Position numbers and translations under genes: made by a program. Shown here one piece after another: positions 21,153 through 32,315 of a DNA stretch of 64,000 nt. Source of the stretch: Cycas panzhihuaensis (taxonomy: Eukaryota > Cycadophyta); the NCBI GenBank assembly GCA_023213395.1, contig CM041465.1, positions 76,701,741 to 76,765,740 of the forward strand, read 5' to 3'. The notes below the pieces were generated by a model, which ran no database searches, was not told the origin of the DNA, and saw only the letters and a program-made list of their open reading frames with translations. Positions within the stretch are counted from its first letter, which is position 1. The number at the start of each line of letters is the position of its first letter.

Positions 21153-22760
21153 TTTCTTATCTATAATGCCCACTTGGAGAGACTCTAAGGTTATCTCTAA
21201 ATTTGATAAACTTCATCTTTCTAAGTACCTTTATGAATATATCTAGCACCTATTCTTTAGTGCTATAATAGACCAATTCTAACTTGCCTTACTATACTAA
21301 TTCTCTGATGAATTGATATTGTGTTTCAATGTGCTTTGTCCTACCATGAAATACTAGATTCCTAGTCATCTGAATTATGCTTTATTTATCATAAAGCAAC
21401 TAAGTAGGATCAACCTGTCCTTCTTATAAATGCTAAAGCAACCTTCTAGGTTAAGCTATTTTACATGCTCTTACTATAACTAATTTATACTTTACTTCTA
21501 TAGTAGATGGAGATATTGTGGCCTATTTCTTTAAACTCCATATAACTGTAGCTGAACCCAAACATAATGTATAACTAGAGGTAGATTTCTTGTCATCTAT
21601 ACAACTTGCCCAGTCTAAGTCTATATAGTTAATCAATCTGTAGTCCCCTGATAATCTATAATGTAATCCATATCTAATTGTACCCTTTAGATACCTAAAA
21701 ATTCTTTTGTCTGCTTGCTAATGTTTAACCTTAAACTCATGCATACATCTAAAAACCACACTAATTTCATACATGATATCTAGTCGAGTTGAAGTCTAGT
21801 AAATTAGAATTCTAACCAATTGCCTATAGAATGTAGGATTAATTAATTCTGATTCCTCAAACTTGGATAATCTTAAGCCACCTTCTACTAAAGTTATAAA
21901 TAACTTGCAATCGCTCATGTTGAACTAGTATAATATGTCTAATGTGTATTTCCTTTGGAAGACAAATATTCCCTTTCCATCTTGCTAAATTTCTATGCCT
22001 AAGAAGTAATGTATTAATTGCAAGTCTGTCATCTCAAATTCCTTGCACATATATTTCTTAAATCTTTGAGAAAAGTGTTCACTATTTCCAATATAAACTA
22101 GGTCATTAACATATAAGCCTATAATTAGTATAGAGCTTCCTTCCATATTAATATATAAATTAGAATTTGATTGGCTTCTTTGAAATCCTTTATCCTTGAA
22201 ATATTTATTAATCTTAAAGTGTCATTCTCTAGGTGCTTGCTTAAGTCCATACAAGGTCTTTTTAAGTTTCTAGACCTTGTTTCCTTTTCCTTTCACTTCA
22301 AACCCTTTGGGTTGTTTTACATATATTTCTTCATCTATAAAACTATTTAAGAAGGCACCTTTTACATCTATTTTATATACTATCCAACTTTATTATATAG
22401 TTAAGACTATTATTAATTTGATTATTACTAACCTTGCAATATGTGTAAATGTCTCATTATAATATATGCCCTCAATTTGAGCATAGCCCTTAACAACTAA
22501 CCTTGCCTTGTACTTATCAATAGTTCTATCTGATTATACTTGGTCTTATTGACCCATTTAGTCCCAATAGCATTTTTGCTAAGTGGTAGATCTACTAACT
22601 CCCATGTGTTATTTTTCACGAAGATATTATACTCTTCCTTTATTACTTTCTTCAATTCATTTTAAGTGTTTGTCTCTTTAGAGTTGTGAGGCTCATTAGA
22701 CTTTATAACTTGAGTCATAAGTATGAAATTTACCTTTTACGATCTTGTAGTCTTCTCAAA
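21153..22760 (-). pseudogene. Copia B: reverse transcriptase and RNase H
   Basis: The minus strand carries NTWELVDLP-type text, YKVNVKGAFLNSFIDEEIY-like and [15 protein letters not shown]-like blocks, then SSILIIGLYVNDLVY (YVDDL with the first Asp changed to Asn), FEMTDLQLIHYFLGIEI, YTLDIL, FYRQLVRILIY, TSTRLDIMYEIS, GTIRYGLHYR, LDWASCIDDKKSTS, TRNLVFHGRTKHIET and QFIRELV. All copia RT and RNase H blocks appear in the expected order. Stops and frame changes are spread throughout, so it is inactive. Confidence 0.85.
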
Positions 22761-22784
22761 TTGGTGTCTAAAATATTTGAAGGG

Positions 22785-24050
22785 TTATAAGCCCTTTATA
22801 CCCACTTTAGGACCTTTTTGATTTGAAGTAGAGGGTCTTACTTTATTTGTACTAGGTATATTTATACCCTTAGCATTTGAGTCCACCTCAATCATGATAT
22901 TCTTACCCTTATCTTTTTCAACAACTTCTTCTTGATAAAATTCATCTTCTTTAAAACTTGCACCCCTATTTATAATAATTCTTTTTCCTTTTGAATGATA
23001 AAGTCTATAGGATCCAGAAGAGTCACAATATCCTGTAAAGATATATTTGATACTTTTGTCATCTAACTTTGTTCTCCTTTGATCTAGGACATGTACATAA
23101 GTTATACACCCAAAAATTCTTAAGTGTTTGATGCTTGGCATATAACCTATCCAAGCTTATATTGGAGTAACCCACTTTATTGCTTTAGTAGTACACTTAT
23201 TCAATACATAGAGAGTTGTATGCATAACTTTAGCCCAATATTTATTTCTAAGTTACTTGTCCTTAAGTATACTTTTGGTTATTTCAATAATTATTTTATT
23301 CTTCCTATCAACAACCCCATTTTATTATGGGGTGTAAGGATTTGTAAGCTATTTTCTAATGTTATAATACTTATAATAAACTTTGAATTCATTTAAAATA
23401 AATTCTCCCCTATTATCTAATTTTAAGATTAGAATTCTAAGTCCACTTTATCTTTCCACTATAATTTTGAAGCCAATAAAATATTGTAGAGCATCTAACT
23501 TAAACTTGATGAAGTAGACCCATTTCATCATTGTGAAGTAATTAATAAATGTCATAAAAAACTTAGTACCTTCAAGTAAGGGTACATCCATTAAACCACA
23601 TAAGTTTGTGTATATCAATTAGAGGGGCCTATTAGCCCTATGACTTTCATTGGAAAATCCTTCTCTTTGTTGGTTTCTAAGCATACATCCTTTATATATT
23701 TCCTTATTATATTTAATAGTTGGTAATCTAATCACCATGTCTTTTTTTTTTTATTAATGCTAAACTATCATAATTTATATAGCTAAGTCTTTTGTGCCAT
23801 ATTTCACTGTCCACATTGGTTGATGCCTTTAAGGCATAATAGTTTGTTGGGGGTATGACTAGTTTGAACAACTAGTTACTAGTCATTTATCCTTTGGCCA
23901 CAATCACTTTGTTCCTTAATTTATCTTTGATGATACATTTCTCATTGTCAAAGATTAGTTTGTATTTATGTTCCATCATCTAACCCATTATAAGTAAGTT
24001 CTTCCTAAGTGCTAGAACATGAAGCACATCATTTATGCATCTTGTTTCTC
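22785..24050 (-). pseudogene. Copia B: integrase
   Basis: The minus-strand core reads KFFMTFINYFTMMKWVYFIK (first catalytic Asp now Asn), ILILKLDNRGEFIL (second Asp kept) and NGVVDRKNKIIIEITKS (Glu now Asp). The clean 118-codon end (23141-22785) starts MPSIKHLRIFGCITYVHV and contains YIFTGYCDSSGSYRLY and FKEDEFYQEEVVEKDKG, the usual copia integrase C-terminus and the acidic linker to RT. GAG-pre-integrase text lies at about 23760-23980. Confidence 0.84.
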
Positions 24051-24060
24051 TAAAATTAGT

Positions 24061-25330
24061 TTATATGGAGATAGTTCCTTTATCAATAATTGCTTGAGTA
24101 GTGTTATTACCAAATATAATCTTACTTTTCTTGGTGTTATCTAATTCTTTAAACCACTCTTCATTATAAGTTATGTGTGTGGAACACCCTAAATCTATGT
24201 ACCAATTATCTTCTTCTTCATTAGCCATTAAACTTGAAAGAATTAATATGTCATATTGTCTTTCCTCAATAGCTATGTTAGTAGTCCCCCTTTGTGAACT
24301 TGACCTTTTATTCAAAGCAATTTTCTTCTAAGTACCTATTTCTATGTCAGTAGGAATATTAGGTTGTTCCTCTTCTCCTTAGGTTTCTACCTCTTTGCCC
24401 TTGGTTTTTACTCCTAGGATTTTGACCTCTTCCTCTTCCTTGAGCTCCATAATTTTGGCCTTGACCTTAGATTTAAAAATACCTTTGACCTTAAAACTCA
24501 TTTTACCCTTAGTCGAATTAACTTGGGCCTAATCCTTAATAGTTACCTTAACCTAATGTTTGATAACCATGACCTTGATGATATCCTTGTATTTGATAAC
24601 TTTGGCTTTGAAATTGATTTCTAGGTTGACCTTTACCTCCAGGGGATTGTCCTCTATCCCTAAAACTTTGTCCTTAAAATGTGGGTCTAAATTTTATTTT
24701 AGTGGAAAAAGTATTCTCAAGAAACTCATTTATTCCATTTTTCTCTTTAACAACTAGTAGCATGACACTTAACTGATTTATCTTAAGGGTATTAAGGTCC
24801 TTAGAGACCTCAATGCTAGTGGCCATCATCTTAAAATATTTAATATCATTAACACATCCTAAGATTTTCTCAACTACCTTTTACTGCCTAATTACCTCTC
24901 CTAAGGCCCTTATTTAGTTGACTAGGCCTTGAATCTTTGTAATGAAGCTGTTAACTCCTTTATTAGTATTCATTCTTAGGTTCTTAAATTTACTTCTTAA
25001 AGTTTGAAGCTTTGATGTTACTTTTCCTTCGTATGTGGTCCTTAGTATGTCATATACTTCCTTTGATGTTGTTGTGACCCTTAGGAATATATGATCCTCT
25101 AATGTGTAAAAGATGAATGCTAGTGCTTTATTGTCTCTCTTTATATTTTCCTTGAAGCTTTTCTTCTCGTCCTCATTAGTATTTTTGGTAAGTGCTCCAT
25201 AACCTATTTTAATAAGCTCCCACATATCTTTAATTACAAAAATTAGTTTCATACATCTACTCTAATTGAGAAAATTAGTGCCATTAAACTTGCACACCAT
25301 AACATTACCAATATTTGACACTAATTAAAA
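24061..25330 (-). pseudogene. Copia B: Gag and protease
   Basis: Gag starts near 25310 with VCKFNGTNFLN, then MKLIFVIKDMWELIKIGY, NIKRDNKALAFIFYTLEDHI and VTSKLQTLRSKFKNLRMNTN (25252-24914). The nucleocapsid at 24330-24700 is Gln/Gly/Arg-rich with many Gln codons turned into stops. Protease at 24315-24061 reads DNWYIDLGCSTHIT (DSG now DLG) and KIIFGNNTTQAIIDKG. Order and spacing match copia A and D. Confidence 0.85.
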
Positions 25331-26999
25331 AATTACCTTAGAAAATAAATATTTAAAAAATAAAGTACTTGAAAGAAAGTGTTAACAAAGCATTAAAAAG
25401 AAGATAATAAAAAAGTACTCAAACGTAATAAAGATTTATCTCACTTCAACTTGAGGACTTAGACAAATGTTCTAATTGGGACTCAACTACGTCTAAAGTA
25501 AAATTTTGTATTAATGAGAGTTTATAAACTAAAATTTAGCTAGTTTATATAAGGGACATTATGTAGGAAGCCCAAACTAGTGTCAATTTTGATTATAAAA
25601 AAGTTACACTAAATGGCTTTAAAAACATTTAAAGTTTTATCCATTCATTAGAGGATAGTAAAAATGAATCTAACACTTTAGATGAGACTTAAGTTTGACA
25701 TAAGATGGCCAAGATATACATTAAAATGTCCAAGGAAAAATTAGCCTTTTAATGCGTGAGGCTCAAAGAAAATTTACATCAAATTAAACCGTAAAAAATT
25801 ATATCAAATGGAAATCAAATATGGTCATGTGACCACTCATTTTGTTTGAGTAGAAGTATACTTTGTCCTAAAGTTGACATGACTAAAATCTAACTTCATT
25901 AGTGATAGTTATGGTTGTTGGAGTAATGATAAGTGTTGATTTTGAAATAACTTCTTTAAAAATAACTTAGTCCCTTTTGAAAAAACAACTCTTGGTTACT
26001 TAACTGTTGAATGTGACCTATTAGCTGTAAGGTAAGTGGGTTGTGAGATAGTGAAGAAGTATATATTGCTTTGCCAATAAATATTTCTTCCTTCTTAGTG
26101 CAAGTTTATGGTAATATCATCAGAACTGGAGATTATGTATTAATGCAGGTAGTTCTTTTAGGCAACTTTCATAAATCTCCTATGTGAATTGTTAACTTAT
26201 ATGGCCACCAGTCAAAGTATTTGGAGCATCATCCTCTGCACATACTTGTATTTCTTCTTTTACTCCTCCATAAATTTAATGGGCATTTTCTATTTAGTGA
26301 CTTAATAACTTTCTCATGCGATAAAGAAAATATTTATCTATACATGGATTTGTCAAGGAGTTTGGATGACATATTAAAATAGATTAAGACCATGGTTATA
26401 AATGAGAAAATTATAATGTATTATTTGAAGAGGAAAGTACATGGCTAAAAGATCAGGTTAGATGTTATTCTTAAGGAAAGCTTCTATAAATTGAGCCTTG
26501 GAATTTACCAAATAAATCTTACATACCTAATAGAGATCTACAATGGCATTTCTTTAGTCCACATGATAGGAAGTATTTAAATGGTTCATGCAAAACCAAA
26601 AAACATTAAAGATCAACAATAAACTCATAAGAGGGTAAAACATATAGATTACATACAAATAGACTTTTGTATGATGAAAACAATGTCAATATAGTGCAGA
26701 TACAACTACGAGGGCAGTGTAGGAGTCAAACAAAATAGTATAGATGTAGATCTTGCAAATATGATATATTCACACATAATATAGAATGACTGGAAGGAAT
26801 GCTTTTCAAAGATAGAATAAATAAGGTGAAGAATGAGATTCTACAAAGTAAGAGAAGATACTAAATAAGAGCAGAGATACTCCTCATTGACTCCACCATA
26901 GTTAACTTATCCAAATATAACTAGTTCTCTAAACAATAGCTTTGAATGCCTGAATGAAACTATGTAAGTAAGGAAGATGGCTCTAAACAATTGAATGAA
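25331..26999 (-). other. Copia B 5' leader
   Basis: About 1.7 kb between primer site and Gag without a real ORF. It shares scattered blocks with the leader of copia C, notably ATGGTCATGTGACCACTCATTTTG near 25822 against TGGTTGTGTGACCACTCATT at 32819, so the long leader is a family trait. A plus-strand patch at 26320-26600 gives weak protein-kinase-like text (see findings). Confidence 0.6.
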
Positions 27000-27011
27000 G
27001 CTCTAATTCCA
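27000..27011 (-). other. Copia B primer-binding site, degenerate
   Basis: The minus strand reads TGGAATTAGAGC directly inside the 5' LTR, against the canonical initiator-Met site TGGTATCAGAGC (two mismatches). Confidence 0.65.
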
Positions 27012-27013
27012 AA

Positions 27014-27354
27014 TGATAGAATTAGGGGATAAAGGGAACAAAATAAGAATGTAGAAAAGAGATAATCATCAATATCATAAGAGTGGTGATGTTGATAATT
27101 ACTAGGATCTTCAGATCCCATGAATAAATAAGCAGTACTTAAGTAGGATGTGGCACACCACTCAAAGTCCACTGCCGAATAACATTGATAAAGACTAGAA
27201 ATGATGCTACCAAGATCTGGCAAAGCACAACTATAGTGTGACTAAGATCTAATATAGTACTGTCACAATATCTCCACAAATCTTAAGTTATCACCCTTAT
27301 GTGGGTAATTAACCCAAGATAGATATCAGCCCTAATATGGGTATTATTTTAACA
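27014..27354 (-). repeat. Copia B 5' LTR
   Basis: It starts TGTTAAAATAATACCC on the minus strand at 27354 and ends ...CTATCA at 27014 next to the primer site. It pairs with 20819-21152. Length about 341 bases. The same LTR family start (TGTTGGAATAATACCC) is used by copia D at 50008. Confidence 0.82.
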
Positions 27355-29258
27355 TGTTGAAGCTTGGCAAACACTAAAAGATCTATATGAAACTAAGAAT
27401 GAAACCAGAGTTTTATACCTTAGGAATCAATTGTATACTTGTAAAATGACTATTGATGATTCTGTCTTTGTCCATTTATAAATACATTAAGGAGATTAGA
27501 GATTAGTTAATAACCATTAGTGAGAAATTTAAGGAGAGAGAACTTATAAGCATCATACTCAATAGTATACATGAAGGTTATCATATTTTATTCACCACCT
27601 ACTATAAAAAGACTAGTTACCTAGAAAATAATTATTAGAGAAAAAAGATATATAAAATGAAGAAAATAGTTGGCAAAACCACTATCTTATCTATTGATGA
27701 TGAAAAAGTCTTTATGTTTAGTGCTCTTTCTAGCACTTTAGGCACCTAGTATGTTAATTCAAGAACCTCTAACTATAAGGAATGGTTTAAAGAATTCAGG
27801 GAAGGTAACTATTTGATCATTATTCTTAGAGATGGTAGTCAACATAGTGCATTAAGTAAAGGTACAATTATTCTTAAGTAATTTGGTAATAAAATCAAAC
27901 ATGAGGATGATGAGACACTTAAAGTTGTCCTCTATGTTAATGATCTCATTTTCATTGGTAGTAGTACTTTTCATATAATCTCTTAAAAAGGACCTTTTTA
28001 AAGTCTTTGAGATGTTAGATCATAGCATTCTATATCACTACCTTCAGGTAGAGTTTTGGTAGAATGATGATAGCATTTTTATTTCATAGTCCAAGTATGC
28101 ATATAGTTTATTAAAACATTTCTATATGGAGGATTGTAAGCTAATGGCTATTCCCATGGAAGTTGGTCTCAAGTTATTTAAAAAGGTTAATGCTTAGACT
28201 ATTGATGATATTTTATACAAGCAATTACTAGGTAGCCTTATATATATCACTAATACTAGGCCTGATATTAATTATGCTATTGGCATTATAGTTCATTACA
28301 TGAGTGCTCTATTTACCTCACATTAGAATGTAACAAAGTATATATTGAGGTATGACAAAGACATTACCAGATTTGGACTCTTATTCTCAAGAGCTTATGA
28401 ATTCTAGGTGTATGGCTATATTGTCTTAGATTAGGCCAGAGATGTTAATGATCATATATCAACTATGGGATTTCTTTGTATATATGATTTAGATTGATTT
28501 CCTCATATAGTAAGATATAAGCAACTATCTCATTGTCTTCTATAGAAGTTGAGTACAAAGTTACAGTTGTAATTACTTATGAGGCGATTTAGTTAAAGAG
28601 ATTACGTAGATATTTTAAGCTTTTGTAGAATGAGCTTATATCACTATTTTGTGATAATCAAAGTACAATCCAGTTGTCAAAGAATCCAATATTCCATGAC
28701 AAGACAAAGCATGTGGAAGTATATTATCATTTTATTCGAGAATAGGTGTATAACAAAATAATTAAGTTGGTGTTTTATCTAATAGAGGACCAACTTGCAA
28801 ATATTTTCACTAAGGCTTTGAGTTATAATAAATTAGGGAGGCTTAAGAGGATCTTATTTATGAGGGATAATAAATTATACATTATGAGGTGGTGTTAAAA
28901 AATAATGTAAATTTTATTATTATGTATTTCATTATGTGCACCTTACAATATTAATAATGTGTACTTTATATTTGTAAGCTAACTAATTAGAGGATTAGTT
29001 GCTCTCTCCAACTTATGTAACTTCCTTGAGTCCTTGATATATTCTTTAAATTGAGGAGTGAATCATTACCTTATGAATAGTTTTCAAATCAAGAGCTTTG
29101 AGGGTGATTACATTAAAGATTTGAAGTAGATATAAGCCTATATCATAAGTGAATTAATACAAGTAATCTTCATTGATTTCACTTATGTAATTTCTCATTC
29201 TTTCTTACCCTCTTTTAAGTTTTGATATAGTCTCTTTTAATGTTTCTCTAATAAATAT
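27355..29258 (+). mobile_element. Copia H remnant with Gag fused to late RT, plus 3' LTR
   Basis: Plus strand. Gag text EAWQTLKDLYETKNETRVLYLRNQLYTCKM at 27360-27450 continues to about 27700, then a short protease-region stretch (YKEWFKEFREGNYLIIILRDGSQHSALSKG), then directly RT at VVLYVNDLIFIGSS (27930), skipping integrase and the first half of RT. RT end and RNase H follow: LYKQLLGSLIYITNTRPDINYAIG, then TRQSMWKYIIILF-type text and LIEDQLANIFTKALSYNKL. A 3' LTR starts TGTTAAAA at 28893 after GAGGTGG. Copia C lies against its right end. Confidence 0.75.
28893..29258 (+). repeat. Copia H 3' LTR, approximate
   Basis: It begins TGTTAAAAAATAATG after a purine-rich GAGGTGG. It ends where copia C's LTR begins; the true end is not confirmed because no partner LTR is present. 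Confidence 0.5.
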
Positions 29259-29539
29259 TGAAGGATTTATAGGAGTCTAAGGGAACAACAACTACAATAA
29301 AGGGCAAACCAAATATCCAACATAATGGTAGTATTGATGAACATTGGGGTCTTTAGACTCCTTGAATTTATAGATGGGAGTTGAATGAGAACCCAATGTT
29401 TACCGCTAGTTGGTGTTTAAAAATACCATTAGAATATCTACTCAAAATATTAATGAGGTTAACTAAGTCGACTGCAGTAAACCCTATGTTGTCATAATTG
29501 AAATATGTCAATATGAGCCCTAATGGGCAGTATCCAATA
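29259..29539 (-). repeat. Copia C 3' LTR
   Basis: 281 bases, homologous along its length to 34353-34633 (shared GGCAAA..AAAT.TC.AGCATAA, TGATGAACA/TGATTAACA and GAGCCCTAATGGGCA blocks). Preceded on the minus strand by GGGCATTATAGAGGAGAAA, a polypurine tract. Confidence 0.85.
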
Positions 29540-29544
29540 TTTCT

Positions 29545-31865
29545 CCTCTATAATGCCCATTTAGAGAGACTCCAAGCTTATCACTAAATTTGTTAAACTT
29601 TATTTTTCCAACTGCCTTAATGATATGTTTGCCACTTATTCTTCTATGATATAATAGATCAATTTAATCTCACCTTCCTAAACCAATTATCTAATGAAGT
29701 GATATTAAGTTTTGATGTGTTTCATTTTGCTTTGAAATATTGGATTATGAGTCATTTGTATATTATTTTAATTGTCATAAAGCATCTATGTGGGACCATC
29801 CTATTTTTCCTATAAATCCTAGACTAATCTTCTTAGCCAAACTATTTCACAAGCTCCTACTACTGCTACTTTATATCCTTCCTCTACAATAGACAAGGAT
29901 AACATGCTGAACCCAAACTAAAACTATAATCAGAGGTAGATTTCCTATCATCTATATATCTTGCCTAATTTAAGTCTATATAACCAACTAATCTAAAGTC
30001 TCTTGATGACTTATAATGAAGTCCATAACCAATTATAACTTTTAAGTACCTAAGAATCCTTTTTGTTGCTTGCCAATGTATCATCTTATGCTTGCATATA
30101 AACCTGGATATTATGCTAATTATATATATGATGTCTGACCAAGTTAAAGTTAAGTAAATCAAACTTCCAATCAATTGCTTATAGAGAGCAGGGTCATTTT
30201 ATATAGATTCTTCATACTTAGATAATTTCACCCCAACTTTAGTTGGTGTAGTAAGTGCATTATAATTACTCATATTGAACTTATGCAATGAGTCTAAAGT
30301 ATACTTCCTTTAGGATACAAATATCCCATTTTTATTTTGCAAAACTTCAAAGCCTAAGAAATAATACATAAGTCCCAAATTAGTCATTTTAAATTCCTTA
30401 CATATGTCTTCTTTGAATTTTTGGGACAAATAAGGATCATTCATAGTGTAAATAAGGTTATTAATATATAAGCCCACAATGAGTATTGAACTTCCCTCTA
30501 TCTTGATATACAAGTTATGATTGATTAATTCCTTTAGAATCCTTTATATCTAAAATACTTATCAATCTTAGAGTACCAAGCTCTAGGTGCTTGTTTGAGT
30601 CCATACAAGACCTTCTTGAGTTTATAAACTTTGTGTTCTTCCCTCTTTACTTCAAAACCTTTAAGTTGTTAGATATATATTTCCTCTTCTATGTACCTAT
30701 TCAAAAAAGCACTCTTAATATCCATTTGTTGAATTATCCAACCCTATTATGCAACTAAAGCCATTATTAGATGAATTGTTTTAAGTCTTGCAATAGGTGC
30801 AAAAGTCTCATTGTAGTCTATGCTTTCAACTTGTGCAGATCCTTTGGTAACTAACCTTGCCTTATACTTGTCGATCGTTCTATGTAATCTATATTTGGTC
30901 TTATAAATCTACTTGGTTCCAATGGCATTTTTACTTACTAGAAAATTTATTAACTCCTAAGTATCATTTTTTACTAAGGCATTGTACTCTTCCTTTATGG
31001 CTTCTTTCCATTCATCTTTTGTATTAGCCTCTTCAAAGTTATGAGGCTTATTTGACTCCATTACTTGAGTCATTAGGGTAAAATTTATTCTTTAAGATTG
31101 AGTGGTCCTTCTCTCAAAGTTGTTATCTAAAATATTTGAAGGGTCATATCCCCTTTGAACCCATTTAAGAGCCCTTTGATTAAATGTGGAGGGTTCTGCT
31201 TCATTTGGACTTGGTATATTTGTGGACTTGGGATTCATATCTACTTCCACCATGATCTTCTTTCCTTTACCCTTTTTAACTTCTTCTTATTAGCATTCAT
31301 CTTCTTTGAAGATGACATCCCTACTTAAAATTATCTTCTTATCCTTTGGGTCATATAATTTATAAGGCCTAGAAGTATCGTAATATCGTATAAAAATACA
31401 CTTGGTACTTTTATCATCCAACTTTGTTCTTCTTTATTTTAGAATATGAGCATAGGCTAAGTATCAAAAAATCTTTAAGTGTTATATGTTTGGCTTATAA
31501 CTTGACCAAGTTTCTTCTGGTGTGCCCCACCTAACAACTTTGGTGGTACACTTATTCAATAAGTAAATTGTTATATATATAACTTTCACCCAAAATTCAT
31601 GTCCAAGTTATTTATCCTTGAGCATATTTCTAGCTATTTCCATGATTATTCTATTATTTCTTTTAGCAAATCCATTTTATTATGGAGTATAAGGATTACT
31701 AAGTTACTTTCTTATATCATAGTAGTTATAATATGCATTAAATTGATTTAAAATGAATTCTCCCTTATTATTTGATCTTAGAGTAAGAATTCTAAGGCTA
31801 CTTTGTTTCTCAACTAAAGTTTTGAAGTCAATAAAATATTGAAAGGCATTTGATTTACTAAATCT
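29545..31865 (-). pseudogene. Copia C: integrase C-terminal part, RT and RNase H
   Basis: From right to left on the minus strand: an integrase remnant (ILTLRSNNKGEFILN-like near 31770, then WVKVIYITIYLLNKC-like), linker, RT (HQMDIKSAFLNRYIEEEIY-like, [21 protein letters not shown]-like), SILIVGLYINNLIYTMND (YVDDL now YINNL), FKMTNLGLMYYFLGFEV (30513-30310), then RNase H GSLIYLTLTWSDIIYIIS, WQATKRILRYLK and YGLHYKSSRDFRLVGYIDLN (30174-29965). Catalytic residues and frame are lost. Confidence 0.82.
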
Positions 31866-32315
31866 TGAACTTTACTTATCACTTCTTCTAAAGACCTCAT
31901 TTGATTTACTAAATCTTGAACTTTAGTAATAAACTCATTGACTTATTCCCTAGTTGTCATCCTTAAGTTTTTAGACTTGCTCTTAAGTGTTTCTAACTTG
32001 GAAGATGTTGCTCCTCCATACATTATTTTGAGGATGTCCTAAGATTCTTTAAGTTGTAGCTTCACTTACACTAAGAAAGATATGATTCTCTAATATACAA
32101 AAAATAAGTACGAGCACTTCATTGTCCTTCTTGGCATTCTCCTTGTAGCTCTTCTGTTTATCTTTGCTAGTGGTTTTGTCAATTTCTTCATATCCTATAT
32201 GAACAAGCTCCCACATGTACTTTACAATAAAACTATGTCTCATCTGCCTACTTAAATTGAGAAAACTTGATCCATCAAACTTAGGTACAATAATATTCCC
32301 AAGATTTATTGCCAT
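31866..32315 (-). pseudogene. Copia C: Gag, cut short by deletion
   Basis: ATG at 32315 opens MAINLGNIIVPKFDGSSFLN, then MRHSFIVKYMWELVHIGYEE, KENAKKDNEVLVLIFCILE and ATT. It continues to EFITKVQDLVNQMRSLEEV at about 31900. There the same 29 bases (ATTTGATTTACTAAATCTTG... on plus, 31849-31877 and 31898-31926) appear twice, and the reading passes straight into integrase. Nucleocapsid, protease and half of integrase are missing. Confidence 0.84.

Larger units (their letters stand above)
20819..27354 (-). mobile_element. Ty1/copia element B, minus strand, both LTRs present
   Basis: LTRs at 20819-21152 and 27014-27354 are clearly homologous (shared GTGGGTAATTAA, GGATGTGGCACACCACT and AGAGATAA blocks) and flank a complete set of copia domains on the minus strand. 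A degenerate primer site lies inside the right LTR. The leader of about 1.7 kb is long. LTRs differ at many positions and each domain is broken, so the insertion is old. Confidence 0.88.
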
